A stretch of 64,000 nucleotides of DNA from JANQHO01 sp965218075 (GTDB taxonomy: Bacteria > Bacteroidota > Bacteroidia > Flavobacteriales > Schleiferiaceae). The stretch is taken from NCBI GenBank assembly GCA_965218075.1, contig CBDCJZ010000003.1, forward strand, positions 1,054,001 to 1,118,000, in the 5' to 3' direction. A program made the translations under genes and the position numbers. Below the pieces are notes generated by a model. It had not been told where the DNA came from and did no database searches. It was given only the letters and a program-made list of their open reading frames with translations. Shown piece by piece: positions 13,101 to 19,920 of the stretch (within the stretch, counting starts at the first letter, position 1; the number at the start of each line of letters is the position of its first letter).

Positions 13101-16100
13101 CTCCATTTGTATCCCGCAGAACACAATACATCCTGGTCTTGCTGAACAGTATCCCATACCGCCGATTCAAAGCCTTCCCGAATGGGTAAAGTAGCGGTAG
13201 ATAATGGAGCACAAAGTGTAATAAAACTAACTGGACCAATCCAATTGCTAACATAGCCAAGGGCTTTGCAATTATCACGTACATAGACCTCATAAACCGT
13301 GTTGGGCTTCAGCCTAGTTATATTTAGAGTATGAGGATTGGTTTTGGTAGAAACTTTTTTTCCGCTGTTCAGAGCAAAACCCGCAACATCGTATTCAATA
13401 TCCCAGTCCGAGGGGCTACCACCTCTTCGCCAAGATACACGAACTGTGGTTTGAGTAATATCATCAACCTCCAAAGATGAAGGAACTTGACAGCCTGTAA
13501 GAGTCGTAAAGGCATGAGGACCAACCCAACTGCCCTTATTGCTCGCATCACAACTATCCCGAATATAAAATTCATAATCCGTTCCAGCTATTAGACCCGT
13601 GAGAATATGAGGATTGGTGGTGGTGTGAACTAGAGTTCCACTGCCCCGAGTAAAACCTGCGATACCGTATTCGACCTGCCAGTTTAAGGTACTACCAATC
13701 GTCCATAACAACTGAGCTTCACTAGCTGTAATGTTCTTGGCCTCTACAGATGAAGGGGACAAGGGTAATGGACCACAAGGTATAGCAAAACTAACCGGAC
13801 CAGTCCAATCGCTAGCAGAACCTAGGCAGCTATCCCGCACATAGACCTCATAAGTTAAGCCGTACAGCAGACCCCTTAGAGTATAAGGGTTGGAGGTAAT
13901 GGAAACTCTAGTTCCACTGCCCTGAGTAAAACCTGTGATACCGTATTCAATATTCCAATTAGATGCCCCACCTGTCACCCATGATAGTTCAACTGAATTG
14001 GCTGTAACTCCACTAGCCACTAAATCTATTGGAAAAGGACAATCTACCTCCTTAACAATAACATCATCGAAGGAATAGCCGCTATGCTCCGTCCTACTAA
14101 TGGCTACTCCCGTGTCTTGCTGGCCAAAGCGAACCTGAAAAGTAGAAGTCACGGAGACCAGATCATCGATGTCTAGACCCTTAACATATTTATACACTCC
14201 AGGGCTGGCCCGATTTGCACTTAAATCATAAATTTCTGCCCAAGTGCCTGTCTCGTTGCCGCGTACCCATACCTTATCATTCGAGAGACTATCCTCCTCC
14301 CCATGATGCAGATAGCTGAAACTCAACTCCAAATCAGTGGAAGCAGTAAACTTATCCAGGTTGGCTGTCAAAATTAGAAAGTTAGCAATCGTATCGCCGC
14401 TATTTATTGATTTATCTAATGTCGCTGCTGAGCTCCCGGATTTGGAAAAAGCCGATACCCCAAACCTCAAGCGACCTGTATCGGCTGCACTCGTCTCATA
14501 GCTCCATTTGTATCCCGAAGAACACAATACATCTTGGCCTTGCTGAAAAGCACCAACTGGTGCTGATTCAAAATCTTCCTCAACAATAGGAGATGAAGCA
14601 GTAGGAATAGCAATAGGAGATAATGGAGAACAAGGCGTAACAAACCTAATCGGGTCACTCCACTCACTCGTGCTAGAACTTGAGCAATTATCACGTACAT
14701 AGACCTCATAAGCAGTAGCCTGATTTAATCCCTTTAGAGAATAAGTCTTGGTGCGAGCAGTATCTCCTTTTCCACTTCCCAGAGTAAAACCTACAGGACC
14801 ATATTCGAGCTCCCACTTAGAAGTAGAAACACTACCTGAAGTCCACGATAGATCAGCTGAATTAGCTGTAATGTTCGTCGCTTCTAAATTTGTCGGAAAA
14901 GGACAAGATTCCTTCTTAATAGCAATATCATCAAAGGAATAGCCACTCTCCTCCGTCTTGCTAACGGCTCTTCCCGTATCTTGCTGGCCAAAGCGAACCT
15001 GAAAAGTAGCTGATACTGGTTGGCTGGGGCTGGCATTGGCCAAAAGAGCATCGATGTCTAGACCCCTAACATACTTATACACTCCAGGGCTGGCCAGATT
15101 TGCATCTAAATTATAGGCTTCTACCCAAGCTCCTGTCTCGCTACCGCGTATCCATACCTTATCATTCGGGTGACTGCCCTCCCCGTGATGCATATAGCTG
15201 AAACTCAGCTCCAAATCAGTGGAAGAAACATAATTCCTCAGGCTAGCTGTCAGAATTAAGAAGTTAGTAACCACATCGCCGCTACTTATTGATTTATCTA
15301 ATGTCACTGCCGAACTCCCAGAACTGGAAAAACCCGATACCCCAAACCTCAAGCGACCTGTATCGGCTACACTCGTCTCATAACTCCATTTGTATCCCTT
15401 AGGAGAACAAAGTACGTCCTGGTCTCGCTGAAAAGTGCCTGATGATACTGATTCAAAATCTTCATTAATGGGTAAAGCAACAGCAAATAATGCAGGGCAA
15501 GATGTAGTAAAACTTATCGGATCACTCCACTCACTCTCGCTAGAACTTGAGCAATTATCACGTACATAGACCTCATAAGTCCTGGTGGGCACCAGGCTAC
15601 CTAGAGTATGAGGATTGGCAGTAGTGGAAACTTGAATTCCACTTCCCAGAGTAAAACCTACAGGACCATATTCGAACTCCCACTTAGAAGTAGAAACACT
15701 ACCTGGAGTCCATGATAGATCAACTGAATTAGCTGTAATGTTTGTCGCTTCTAAATTTGTCGGAAAAGGACAATCTTCCACATCAATAACAACATCATCA
15801 AAAGAATAGCCACTATACTCTGTTAACTTAACGGCTACTCCAGTATCTTGCTGTTCAAAGCGAACCTGAAAAGTAGCTGATACTACTTGGCTGGGGCCGG
15901 CATTGTCCAAAAGAGCATCGATGTCTAAACCTCTAACACGCTTGTACACTCCAGCTTTGCCCTGGTTCGTAACTAAATCATAGGCTTCTACCCAAGCACT
16001 TGTCTCGCTGCCGCGTATCCATACCGATGCCTTATTATTCGAGTGACTGCTGTGAGACATATATTCGAAACCCAGCTCCAAATTAGTGGAACTAGAATAA

Positions 16101-19100
16101 TTCCTCAGGTCAGCTGTCAGAATTAGGTAGTTAGTAACAGGCACGTGGCTACCCATTGATTTATCTAATGTCACTGCTACGTTCCCAGAATTGGAAAAAC
16201 TCGAAAATCTCAACCGGCCTTCACCACTTGCACTCGTCTCATAACTCCATTTATATTCAGGAGAACAAAGTACATCCTGGTTTTTCTGAAAAGTACCCGA
16301 TGTTGATTCAAAATCTTCCCGAATGGGTAAAGAAGCAGCAGATAATGGAGAACAGGGTGTAATAAAACTACTCGTATCACTCCACTCACTAACCTCACCA
16401 GAACTTGGGCAATTATCACGTACATAGACCTCATAAGTCCTGGTGGGCACCAGGCCACCCAGAACATAAGGATTGACTAAAACCGAAATTCTAGTTCTAG
16501 TGCCCTGAGGAGAATCTGCAAAACCGTATTCGATATCCCAGCTAGAAACAGAAGCGCTACCTGGAGTCCATGATAGTTCAGCTGAATTAGCTGTAATGTT
16601 CGTCGCGCTTAAAGTTGTCGGAAAAGGACAAACTTCCTGATCAATAATAATATTATCGAAAGAATAACCACTCCCCTCCGTCTTGCTAATGGCTACTCCA
16701 GTATCTTGCTGGCCAAAGCGAATCTGAAAAGTAGCTGATACTTTTCTCCCCACCCCGTCCAAAAGAGCATCGATGTCTAAACCTCTAACACGTTTGTACA
16801 CTCCAGCTCTCGCCTGATTTGCACTTAAATTATAAACTTCTATCCAATTGTCTGTCTCGCTGGCACGTATCCATACTTTATCGTTCGGATTACTATCCTC
16901 CCCGTGATGCAGATATTCGAAATCTAACTCCAACTCCGTGGAATCAACGTAATCACTTAAGTCAATCGTCAGAATTAAGAAGTTAGTAACCGCATTGCCG
17001 CTACTCATTGATTTATCTAATGTCGCTGCTCTATGACCAACAGTGGAGAGAAAACCCGGTGGTGACCCGAACCTTAGGCGACCTGTATCGGCCGTACTCG
17101 TCTCATAATTCCATTTGTATCCCGAAGAACAAAATACATTTCCGTCTTGCTGAAAAGAAAGAGTATTTGTCCTTTTTCCTGCCTCCGTAAACTCTTCCTT
17201 AAAAGGTAATTCAATAGCAGATAATGGATTACAAGGTGTAGTAAAACTAACCGGATTACTCCACTCACTAACCTCACCAGAACTTGAGCAGCTATCCCGT
17301 ACGTAAGCCTCATAAGCAGTAAACTCATCCAAGCCAGTTAAGGAATGAGGATTGGTGGTGGCGGAAACTAGAGTTCCAGCTCTAGTTCCCGGGGTAAAAC
17401 CTTCAGTACCGTATTCGATCTCCCACTTAGATGCCCCACCTGTCGTCCACGATAGGCTAACTGAATTGGCTGTGACGTTTGTCGCTCTTAAACCTGTCGG
17501 AAAAGGACAAGCTACCTCCTTAATAGCAATATCATCGAAGGAATAGCCGCTCTCCTCCTTTAAATTCTTGGCCACTCCACTGTCTTGCTGGCCAAAGCGA
17601 AGCTGAAAAGTAGATGATATTGCTTGACGAGGAAAGTGCCCCACATAGCCTATAATAGAATCGATATCTAGACCTCTAACATGCTTGTAAACTCCAGCTC
17701 TCGCCTGATTTGCATTTAAATTATAGACTTCTATCCAAGTGTCTGTCTCGCTGCCGCGTACCCATACTTTATCGTTCGAATGACTATCCTCCCCATGATG
17801 CAGATAGCTGAAACTCAACTCCAAATCAGTGGAAGAAATGTAATTCGTCAGATCGGCTGTCAGAATTAGGTAGTTAACAGCCAGATTATCGTTAAATATT
17901 GATTTATCTAATGTCGCTGCTGAGTTCCCAGATTTGGAAAAACCCGATACCCCAAACCTTAGGCGACCTGTATCGGCCGCACTCGTCTCATAACTCCATT
18001 TGTATCCCGAAAAACAAAGTACATCTTGGCTTTGCTGAACAGTATCCACTGATGTCGATTCAAAGTCTTCCATAATGGGTAAACTAGCTACAGATAATGA
18101 AGGACAAGTTGTAGTAAAACTAACTGGATCACTCCACCCGCTCTGGCTAGAACTTGAGCAATTATCACGTATATAGACTTCATAAGTCGTGATGGGGCTC
18201 AGCACTGCAGATAGAGTATAAGGAGGGCTGATGGTGGCGGAAATTTGAATTCCATCTCCAATTCCCGGGGTAAAACCTTTAGTACCGTATTCAATATCCC
18301 AATCAGATGCTCCACCTGTCCATGATAGTTCAACTGAATTAGTTGTAACGTTCATTGCTACTAAATCTTTCGGAAAAGGACAAACTTCCTTCTTAATAGC
18401 AACATCATCAAAGGAATAGCCACTATGCTCTGTTAAGCCATCGGCTCTTCCCGTGTCTTGCTGGCCAAAGCGAACCTGAAAAGCAGGAGTTATTGGTTGG
18501 ATGGGGAAGGCTTGGGCCAAAAGAACATCGATGTCTAAACCTCTAACATGCTTGTACACTCCAGCGCTCGCCTGATTTGCACTTAAATTATAGATTTCTA
18601 ACCAATTGTCTGTCTCGCTACCGCGTATCCATACTTTATCGTTCGGATTACTATCCTCCCCGTGATGCATATAGCTGAAACTCAACTCCAACTCAGTGGA
18701 AGCAGCATAATTCCTCAGGTCGGCTGTCAGAATTAGATAGTTAGTAACCTCTGTTTCACTAGAACCTGATCTATCTAATGTCGCTGCTTTGCCCCCAGAA
18801 TTGGAAAAATTCAATACCCCAAACCTCAAGCGACCTGTATCGGCTACACTCGTCTCATAACTCCATTTGTATCCCAAAGAACTAGAACAAAATACATCTT
18901 GGTTTCGCTGAAAAGTAGCCCTCCTTGCTGACTCAAAGCCTTCCTCAATGGGTAAGTCAGCAGAAAGAGAAAATGGAGAACAAGATGTAGTAAACTCAAG
19001 TGGGTCACTCCACTCACTAGAGCTATCGGAAGGAGAGGCTGGGCAATCCTCCCTACGTACATAGATCTTATAAGTCGTGATGGGCATCAGGCCACTTATA

Positions 19101-19330
19101 GTATAAGGATTGGCACCAGTGTTTTTCAGAGTCCCGGTCGTCCCCCCCTGAGTAAAGCTTGCAAGACCGTATTCAATATCCCAATTAGCTCCACTACTCA
19201 CCCAAGCTATTTCAGCTGAGGTAGCTGTAATACTTGTGGCTCTCAAGTTTTGGGGAGCAAGACAAGTTTGTGCTTTTAAAGAAAAAGATCCACATAAAAC
19301 AATTAGGATTGAAAAATAAAATCTTCTCAT
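1151..19330 (-). CDS. Giant T9SS-exported FN3/jelly-roll repeat protein (about 6,059 aa)
   Basis: Signal peptide at residues 1-21. Residues about 25-3100 alternate FN3 domains (about 85 aa, CPFPTxL...LSW...EYG) with ten 200-aa jelly-roll/MAM-like modules (KWSYET...RLRFG, HHGED, GYSFDD). Residues about 3100-5965 are about 32 FN3 domains in tandem, roughly 90 aa each, for about 44 in all. The last 80 residues are a T9SS type A sorting domain (YPNPSDGIF, NMLGQLIL, GVYILKL). Each tandem FN3 has two conserved cysteines (DSC and the CP that opens the next unit). I chose ATG 19330 over 19357 because the paralogue has a stop codon just upstream of the equivalent ATG and because it gives a clean signal peptide. 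Probable surface adhesin or stalk; ligand unknown. The frame is open over 18 kb. Confidence 0.95.
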   Translation of the reverse strand: MRRFYFSILIVLCGSFSLKAQTCLAPQNLRATSITATSAEIAWVSSGANWDIEYGLASFTQGGTTGTLKNTGANPYTISGLMPITTYKIYVRREDCPASPSDSSSEWSDPLEFTTSCSPFSLSADLPIEEGFESARRATFQRNQDVFCSSSLGYKWSYETSVADTGRLRFGVLNFSNSGGKAATLDRSGSSETEVTNYLILTADLRNYAASTELELSFSYMHHGEDSNPNDKVWIRGSETDNWLEIYNLSANQASAGVYKHVRGLDIDVLLAQAFPIQPITPAFQVRFGQQDTGRADGLTEHSGYSFDDVAIKKEVCPFPKDLVAMNVTTNSVELSWTGGASDWDIEYGTKGFTPGIGDGIQISATISPPYTLSAVLSPITTYEVYIRDNCSSSSQSGWSDPVSFTTTCPSLSVASLPIMEDFESTSVDTVQQSQDVLCFSGYKWSYETSAADTGRLRFGVSGFSKSGNSAATLDKSIFNDNLAVNYLILTADLTNYISSTDLELSFSYLHHGEDSHSNDKVWVRGSETDTWIEVYNLNANQARAGVYKHVRGLDIDSIIGYVGHFPRQAISSTFQLRFGQQDSGVAKNLKEESGYSFDDIAIKEVACPFPTGLRATNVTANSVSLSWTTGGASKWEIEYGTEGFTPGTRAGTLVSATTNPHSLTGLDEFTAYEAYVRDSCSSSGEVSEWSNPVSFTTPCNPLSAIELPFKEEFTEAGKRTNTLSFQQDGNVFCSSGYKWNYETSTADTGRLRFGSPPGFLSTVGHRAATLDKSMSSGNAVTNFLILTIDLSDYVDSTELELDFEYLHHGEDSNPNDKVWIRASETDNWIEVYNLSANQARAGVYKRVRGLDIDALLDGVGRKVSATFQIRFGQQDTGVAISKTEGSGYSFDNIIIDQEVCPFPTTLSATNITANSAELSWTPGSASVSSWDIEYGFADSPQGTRTRISVLVNPYVLGGLVPTRTYEVYVRDNCPSSGEVSEWSDTSSFITPCSPLSAASLPIREDFESTSGTFQKNQDVLCSPEYKWSYETSASGEGRLRFSSFSNSGNVAVTLDKSMGSHVPVTNYLILTADLRNYSSSTNLELGFEYMSHSSHSNNKASVWIRGSETSAWVEAYDLVTNQGKAGVYKRVRGLDIDALLDNAGPSQVVSATFQVRFEQQDTGVAVKLTEYSGYSFDDVVIDVEDCPFPTNLEATNITANSVDLSWTPGSVSTSKWEFEYGPVGFTLGSGIQVSTTANPHTLGSLVPTRTYEVYVRDNCSSSSESEWSDPISFTTSCPALFAVALPINEDFESVSSGTFQRDQDVLCSPKGYKWSYETSVADTGRLRFGVSGFSSSGSSAVTLDKSISSGDVVTNFLILTASLRNYVSSTDLELSFSYMHHGEGSHPNDKVWIRGSETGAWVEAYNLDANLASPGVYKYVRGLDIDALLANASPSQPVSATFQVRFGQQDTGRAVSKTEESGYSFDDIAIKKESCPFPTNLEATNITANSADLSWTSGSVSTSKWELEYGPVGFTLGSGKGDTARTKTYSLKGLNQATAYEVYVRDNCSSSSTSEWSDPIRFVTPCSPLSPIAIPTASSPIVEEDFESAPVGAFQQGQDVLCSSGYKWSYETSAADTGRLRFGVSAFSKSGSSAATLDKSINSGDTIANFLILTANLDKFTASTDLELSFSYLHHGEEDSLSNDKVWVRGNETGTWAEIYDLSANRASPGVYKYVKGLDIDDLVSVTSTFQVRFGQQDTGVAISRTEHSGYSFDDVIVKEVDCPFPIDLVASGVTANSVELSWVTGGASNWNIEYGITGFTQGSGTRVSITSNPYTLRGLLYGLTYEVYVRDSCLGSASDWTGPVSFAIPCGPLPLSPSSVEAKNITASEAQLLWTIGSTLNWQVEYGIAGFTRGSGTLVHTTTNPHILTGLIAGTDYEFYIRDSCDASNKGSWVGPHAFTTLTGCQVPSSLEVDDITQTTVRVSWRRGGSPSDWDIEYDVAGFALNSGKKVSTKTNPHTLNITRLKPNTVYEVYVRDNCKALGYVSNWIGPVSFITLCAPLSTATLPIREGFESAVWDTVQQDQDVLCSAGYKWSYETSMADTGRLRFGISAFSKSGNSAATLDKSIFSGDTVANYLTLTADLSDYVDSTDLELSFNYLHHGGNSHSNDKVWIRGKHTDNWVEAYDLNKNRASTGIYKYVRSLDVDAILASRFPIQKVSSTFQVRFGQQDTGVAISRTEHSGYSFDDIAIEEVPCPFPTVSTTNITSNSVELSLTTGVTAPIWDIEYGGPGFVPGSGTRVSTAINLYVIGGLTQATAYDVYVRHDCPSSVSGFSEWSDPASFTTPCSPLSPVILPIREGFESASGTFQRGGDVLCFAGYKWSYETDAKDTSRLRFGEPGFSNSGISAATLDKSIFNSDTVTNYLILTADLTNYSPSTDLELRFSYMHHGESSHPNDKVWIRGSETGAWVEIYDLDLNRTSAGVYKHVRGLDIDALLAIAPPIQAVSSTFQVRFGRQDTGVAINRTEQSGYSFDDVAIEQIPCPFPKELKATNVTANSVELSWVTGGASIWDIEYGLVGFTPGSGSGTRISTIISSHTLGLLQENTAYDVYVRDSCSSSSVSEWSDPVSFVTPCSPLSAVTLPINEDFESASGTFQRERDVLCFAGYKWSYETTSAADTGRLRFGISGFSNSGRSAATLDKSIPSGDTITNYLILTADLTNYVSSTDLEVRFSYMHHGEDDHLNDKVWIRGSETDTWIEIYDLGLNRASAGMYKHVRGLDIDDLLNRQKVSSTFQFRFGQQDTGVAIKLGEQSGYSFDDIIIEEISCPFPTSLEVTYLVSDSVELSWATGGASKWEIEYGFAGFTLGSGTRILTTSNPNTLTSLQENTDYEAYVRDSCSSSGEVSEWSDPASFTTPCSPLSPVALPLEEDFESLLGTFQQNREVFCSSGYKWNYETSAADTGRLRFRVPAFPNSGISAATLDKSISNSDTVANYLILTADLSTYASSADLELKFSYMHHEKDSSLSNNNKVWIRGSEAGAWVEIYDLSVNQANPGVYKHVRGLDIDALLAGVRPSQAVSSTFQLRFVQQDTGVAIRLREESGYSLDDIVIEEISCPFPTGLSATNITAMSVDLSWTTGGAKNWDVEYGVAGFTLGTGTRINNPANPHILSGLTPSTDYEFYVRDSCGAGDFSVWEGPHTFRTLSCLAPSSLRASGTTLTIATLSWTTGGTNNWDVEYGAAGFTLGTGTRISTLANPYAVSGLTSGQSYEFYVRDSCGVGDVSVWKGPHAFSVLSCQVPSSLRASNTAPTITALSWTTGGANSWELEYGVAGFALSSGTRIGVTTNPYAVSGLTSGQSYEFYVRDSCGVGDVSRWAGPQAFRTLSCPDPSSLSAGGITQTTATLSWVIGGASEWELEYGIAGFARGTGTRINNPANPYILSGLTPGTDYEFYVWDSCGVGNVSKWAGPQAFRTLSCPDPSSLSAGGITQTTATLSWMTGGGASEWELEYGLAGFVPDSGTRINNPANPYILSGLTPGTDYEFYVWDSCGVGNVSKWVGPQAFRTLICPDPSSLSAGGITQTTATLSWMTGGASEWELEYGLAGFVPDSGTRISTTANPYILSGLTPGADYEFYVRDSCGINNVSKWVGPQAFRTLICPDPSSLMPIGITPTTVTLSWITGGAKNWDLEYGVAGFSLGTGTRISTTLSSYGVSGLAYGQSYDFYVRDSCDVGNVSKWVGPQTITLNCPAPSSLMMSGITQTTVTLSWITGGANNWDLEYGSPGFIPGTGTQISTIFNSYVVNGLTHGQLYDFYVRDSCDVGNVSKWVGPQTITLNCPAPSSLIVGGITQTTVDLSWITGGANNWELEYGSPGFVPGTGTRTSTPTNPYILSGLTHGQSYDLYVRDSCDVGNVSKWVGPQTITLNCPDPSSLMADSITQTTVDLSWVTGGASEWELEYGVAGFVPDSGTRISTPTNPYILSGLTPGTDYDFYVRDSCDVGNVSKWVGPQAFRTLICPDPSFLIAGSITQTTVDLSWMTGGSNNWDLEYGSPGFTLGTGTRISTPTNPYILSGLTPRTDYELYVRDSCGVDNVSKWVGPQAFRTLICPVPSSLMAGGITQTTVTLSWVTGGSNNWDLEYGSPGFIPGMGTQISTTLNSYVVNGLTHGRSYDFYVRDSCDVGNVSKWVGPQTVTLNCPAPSSLMTGGITQTTVTLSWTTGGSNNWDLEYGSPGFIPGMGTQVSTTLNSYGVSGLTHGQSYDFYVRDSCDVGNVSKWVGPQTITLICPAPSSLIASSITQTTAILSWTTNGVNNWDLEYGIKGFSLGTGTQVSTTLNSYGVSGLAHGQSYEFYVRDSCDVGNVSKWIGPESFTTLICPVPSSLMASHITQTIAILSWTTGGANNWDLEYGLAGFAPGTGTRINTTLNSYGVSGLVPGTDYDFYVRDSCGVSNVSRWEGPETFVTLSCPAPSSLSASNITQNTVILSWVTGGANNWDLEYGIKGFSLGMGTRISATANPYGVSGLVPGTDYDFYVRDSCGVSNVSRWEGPETFRTLSCPAPSSLSASYITPTIATLSWITGGANNWDLEYGIRGFSLGTGTRISITANPYFVSGLVPSQSYDFYVRDSCGVGDVSRWEGPEAFGCSVPSSLSASNITQTTTTLSWVTGGANNWDLEYGIKSFSLGMGTRISTTANPYGVSGLVTNTDYEFYVRDSCGAGNVSKWIGPQSFRTLNCPAPSSLIASSITQTTTTLSWVTGGANNWDLEYGIRGFSLGTGTRINTALNSYGVSGLMTNTDYEFYVRDSCGAGNVSKWIGPQSFATLSCPAPSSLSASNITQTTTTLSWVTGGANNWDLEYGIRGFSFGTGTRINTALNSYGVSGLMTNTDYEFYVRDSCGAGNVSKWIGPQSFATLSCPAPSSLSASNITQTTTTLSWVTGGANNWDLEYGIRGFSFGTGARINTTLNSYGVSGLMTNTDYEFYVRDSCGAGNVSKWIGPQSFATLSCPAPSSLSASNITQTTATLSWVTGGANNWDLEYGIRGFSFGTGTRINTTLNSYGVSGLMTNTDYEFYVRDSCGAGNVSKWIGPQSFRTLSCPAPSSLSASNITQTTATLSWVTGGANNWDLEYGIRGFSFGTGTRINTTLNSYGVSGLMTNTDYEFYVRDNCGAGNVSKWIGPQSFRTLICPAPSSLSASNITQTTTTLSWVTGGANNWDLEYGIRGFSLGTRTRINTTLNSYGVSGLMTNTAYEFYVRDSCGAGNVSKWIGPQSFRTLSCPAPSSLSASNITQTTATLSWVTGGANNWDLEYGIRGFSFGTGTRINTTLNSYGVSSLVTNTAYEFYVRDSCGAGNVSKWIGPQFFATLSCPAPSSLSASNITQTTATLSWVAGLGANNWDLEYGIRGFSLGTGTRISTTTNSYGMSGLMTNTAYDFYVRDSCVGSVSRWVGPYAFATLICPAPSSLSASNITQTTATLSWIAGVGAISWDLEYGIRGFSPGTGTFINVSTNSYGVSSLISNTAYDFYVRNNCGVGNVSGWIGPETFKTARCPAPSSLMAGSITQTTATLSWITGGANNWDLEYGSPGFVPGTGTGTRVSTTVNPYAVSSLTPGTAYDFYVRDSCAVGDASNWVGPHAFGTLSCPAPSSLMAGGITQTTATLSWITGGANNWDLEYGSPGFVPGTGTGTRVSTTVNPYAVSSLTPGTAYDFYVRDSCAVGDASNWVGPHAFGTLSCPAPSSLMAGGITQTTATLSWITGGANNWDLEYGSPGFVPGTGTRISTTTNSYSVSGLVINTAYEFYVRDSCGVDNLSNWVGPHAFGTLSCPAPSSLMAGGITHTTATLSWVTGGANNWDLEYGIRGFSLGTGTRVSTTVNPYAVSSLTPNTAYDFYVRDSCGVNNLSVWTGPEDFATLGCPAPSSLRYVADTITSSAEISWNSGGASNWNLEYGPPGFTPGTGTFLYNVLNPQILGGLSKGDDYDVYVQDSCAAGDISSWSGPLEIRSFQVDELLERSLRIYPNPSDGIFNVEFNSTFDKDIRIQVINMLGQLILEDELENFSRKSLDMGAHSRGVYILKLITEGEVVNRRITLQ
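2225..2775 (-). repeat. Two nearly identical 276-bp tandem units
   Basis: Units 2225-2500 and 2501-2775 encode consecutive FN3 domains. By eye they differ at about two bases, and both carry the same six-base microduplication (CCCGTT CCCGTA, encoding an extra GT pair). A shared private indel means one unit arose by copying the other recently. Confidence 0.85.
3391..5310 (-). repeat. In-register 270-bp FN3-coding repeats
   Basis: The same string (ATTCATAA, within the reverse complement of YEFYVRD) recurs at 3391, 3661, 3931, 4201, 4471, 4741, 5011 and 5281, a spacing of exactly 270 bp. Successive units differ by only a handful of bases. This is the most homogeneous part of the giant gene, consistent with recent unequal recombination or gene conversion. 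Confidence 0.9.
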
Positions 19331-19540
19331 TTTTATATAGAATTTGAAAGTTAACATGGAGATTTAGATAATATTAGCATAGAGCTTTACACTAAATAAA
19401 GCAAAGATTTTGGGCAAATATATAAATTAAATTTTTGCAGTCAAGAGATTTTATAAAAAATTAAAATTTAATGAACACCGATTTCAAGCAAATCACAGGA
19501 ACTAAGCCGTGCTGAGGGACAGCCTTATCACTATATTCTT
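19331..19540 (-). repeat. Duplicated upstream region of the giant genes, copy 2
   Basis: This is the counterpart of 608-836: leader, promoter and the shared AGCAAATCACAGGAACTAAG block. Similarity stops at about 19536 (CACTATATTCTT). Confidence 0.85.
19415..19444 (-). promoter_or_regulatory. Bacteroidota-type promoter of complete giant gene
   Basis: Minus strand TTG (19442-19444), 19-nt spacer, TATATTTG (19415-19422). The predicted start of transcription is near 19408, giving a leader of about 78 nt to ATG 19330. It is the positional equivalent of the promoter in the left copy, although the -7 box and spacer length differ. Confidence 0.7.
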
Positions 19541-19920
19541 AAACAAATGCACGACCTTGGGGTTTTTCATTCGATCTTTTTATTTTTACATTATTGCATA
19601 ATCTCATGCAAGCTATTTTAACTATCCCCCTATCCCCATGTTCTTAAACTTAACTTTGCCCGAGAAATTATTTTACACTACAAACGCTTCCCATATAGAT
19701 AAGGATTTGCAAAAACAAACATACGTAGAAATATAATACGGGAAACGACTTTAATGCTATGAATGCTTTAAGAAAATATAAGCTATTTGTAAGTTCAGAA
19801 AGATCATCGTCCTGATTTTAACAATATCAGAGTTGTAAAAAACTGTCACAAGCTGAGTGGAGGAAAATATCATTAGTTGAGACATCCCTAAAGATAGTTA
19901 AGTAATCGATAACTCCTACA
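19541..19920. other. Intergenic stretch, nothing recognised
   Basis: AT-rich DNA between the giant gene leader and the 3' end of pepP. I see no coding pattern, tRNA or convincing hairpin with a T-run. Confidence 0.5.

Noticed and set aside
9894..17546. Many 60-85-codon open frames on both strands inside the giant gene
   Set aside because: They recur with the repeat period and lie opposite or out of frame with the long coding frame; they are shadows of its codon pattern.
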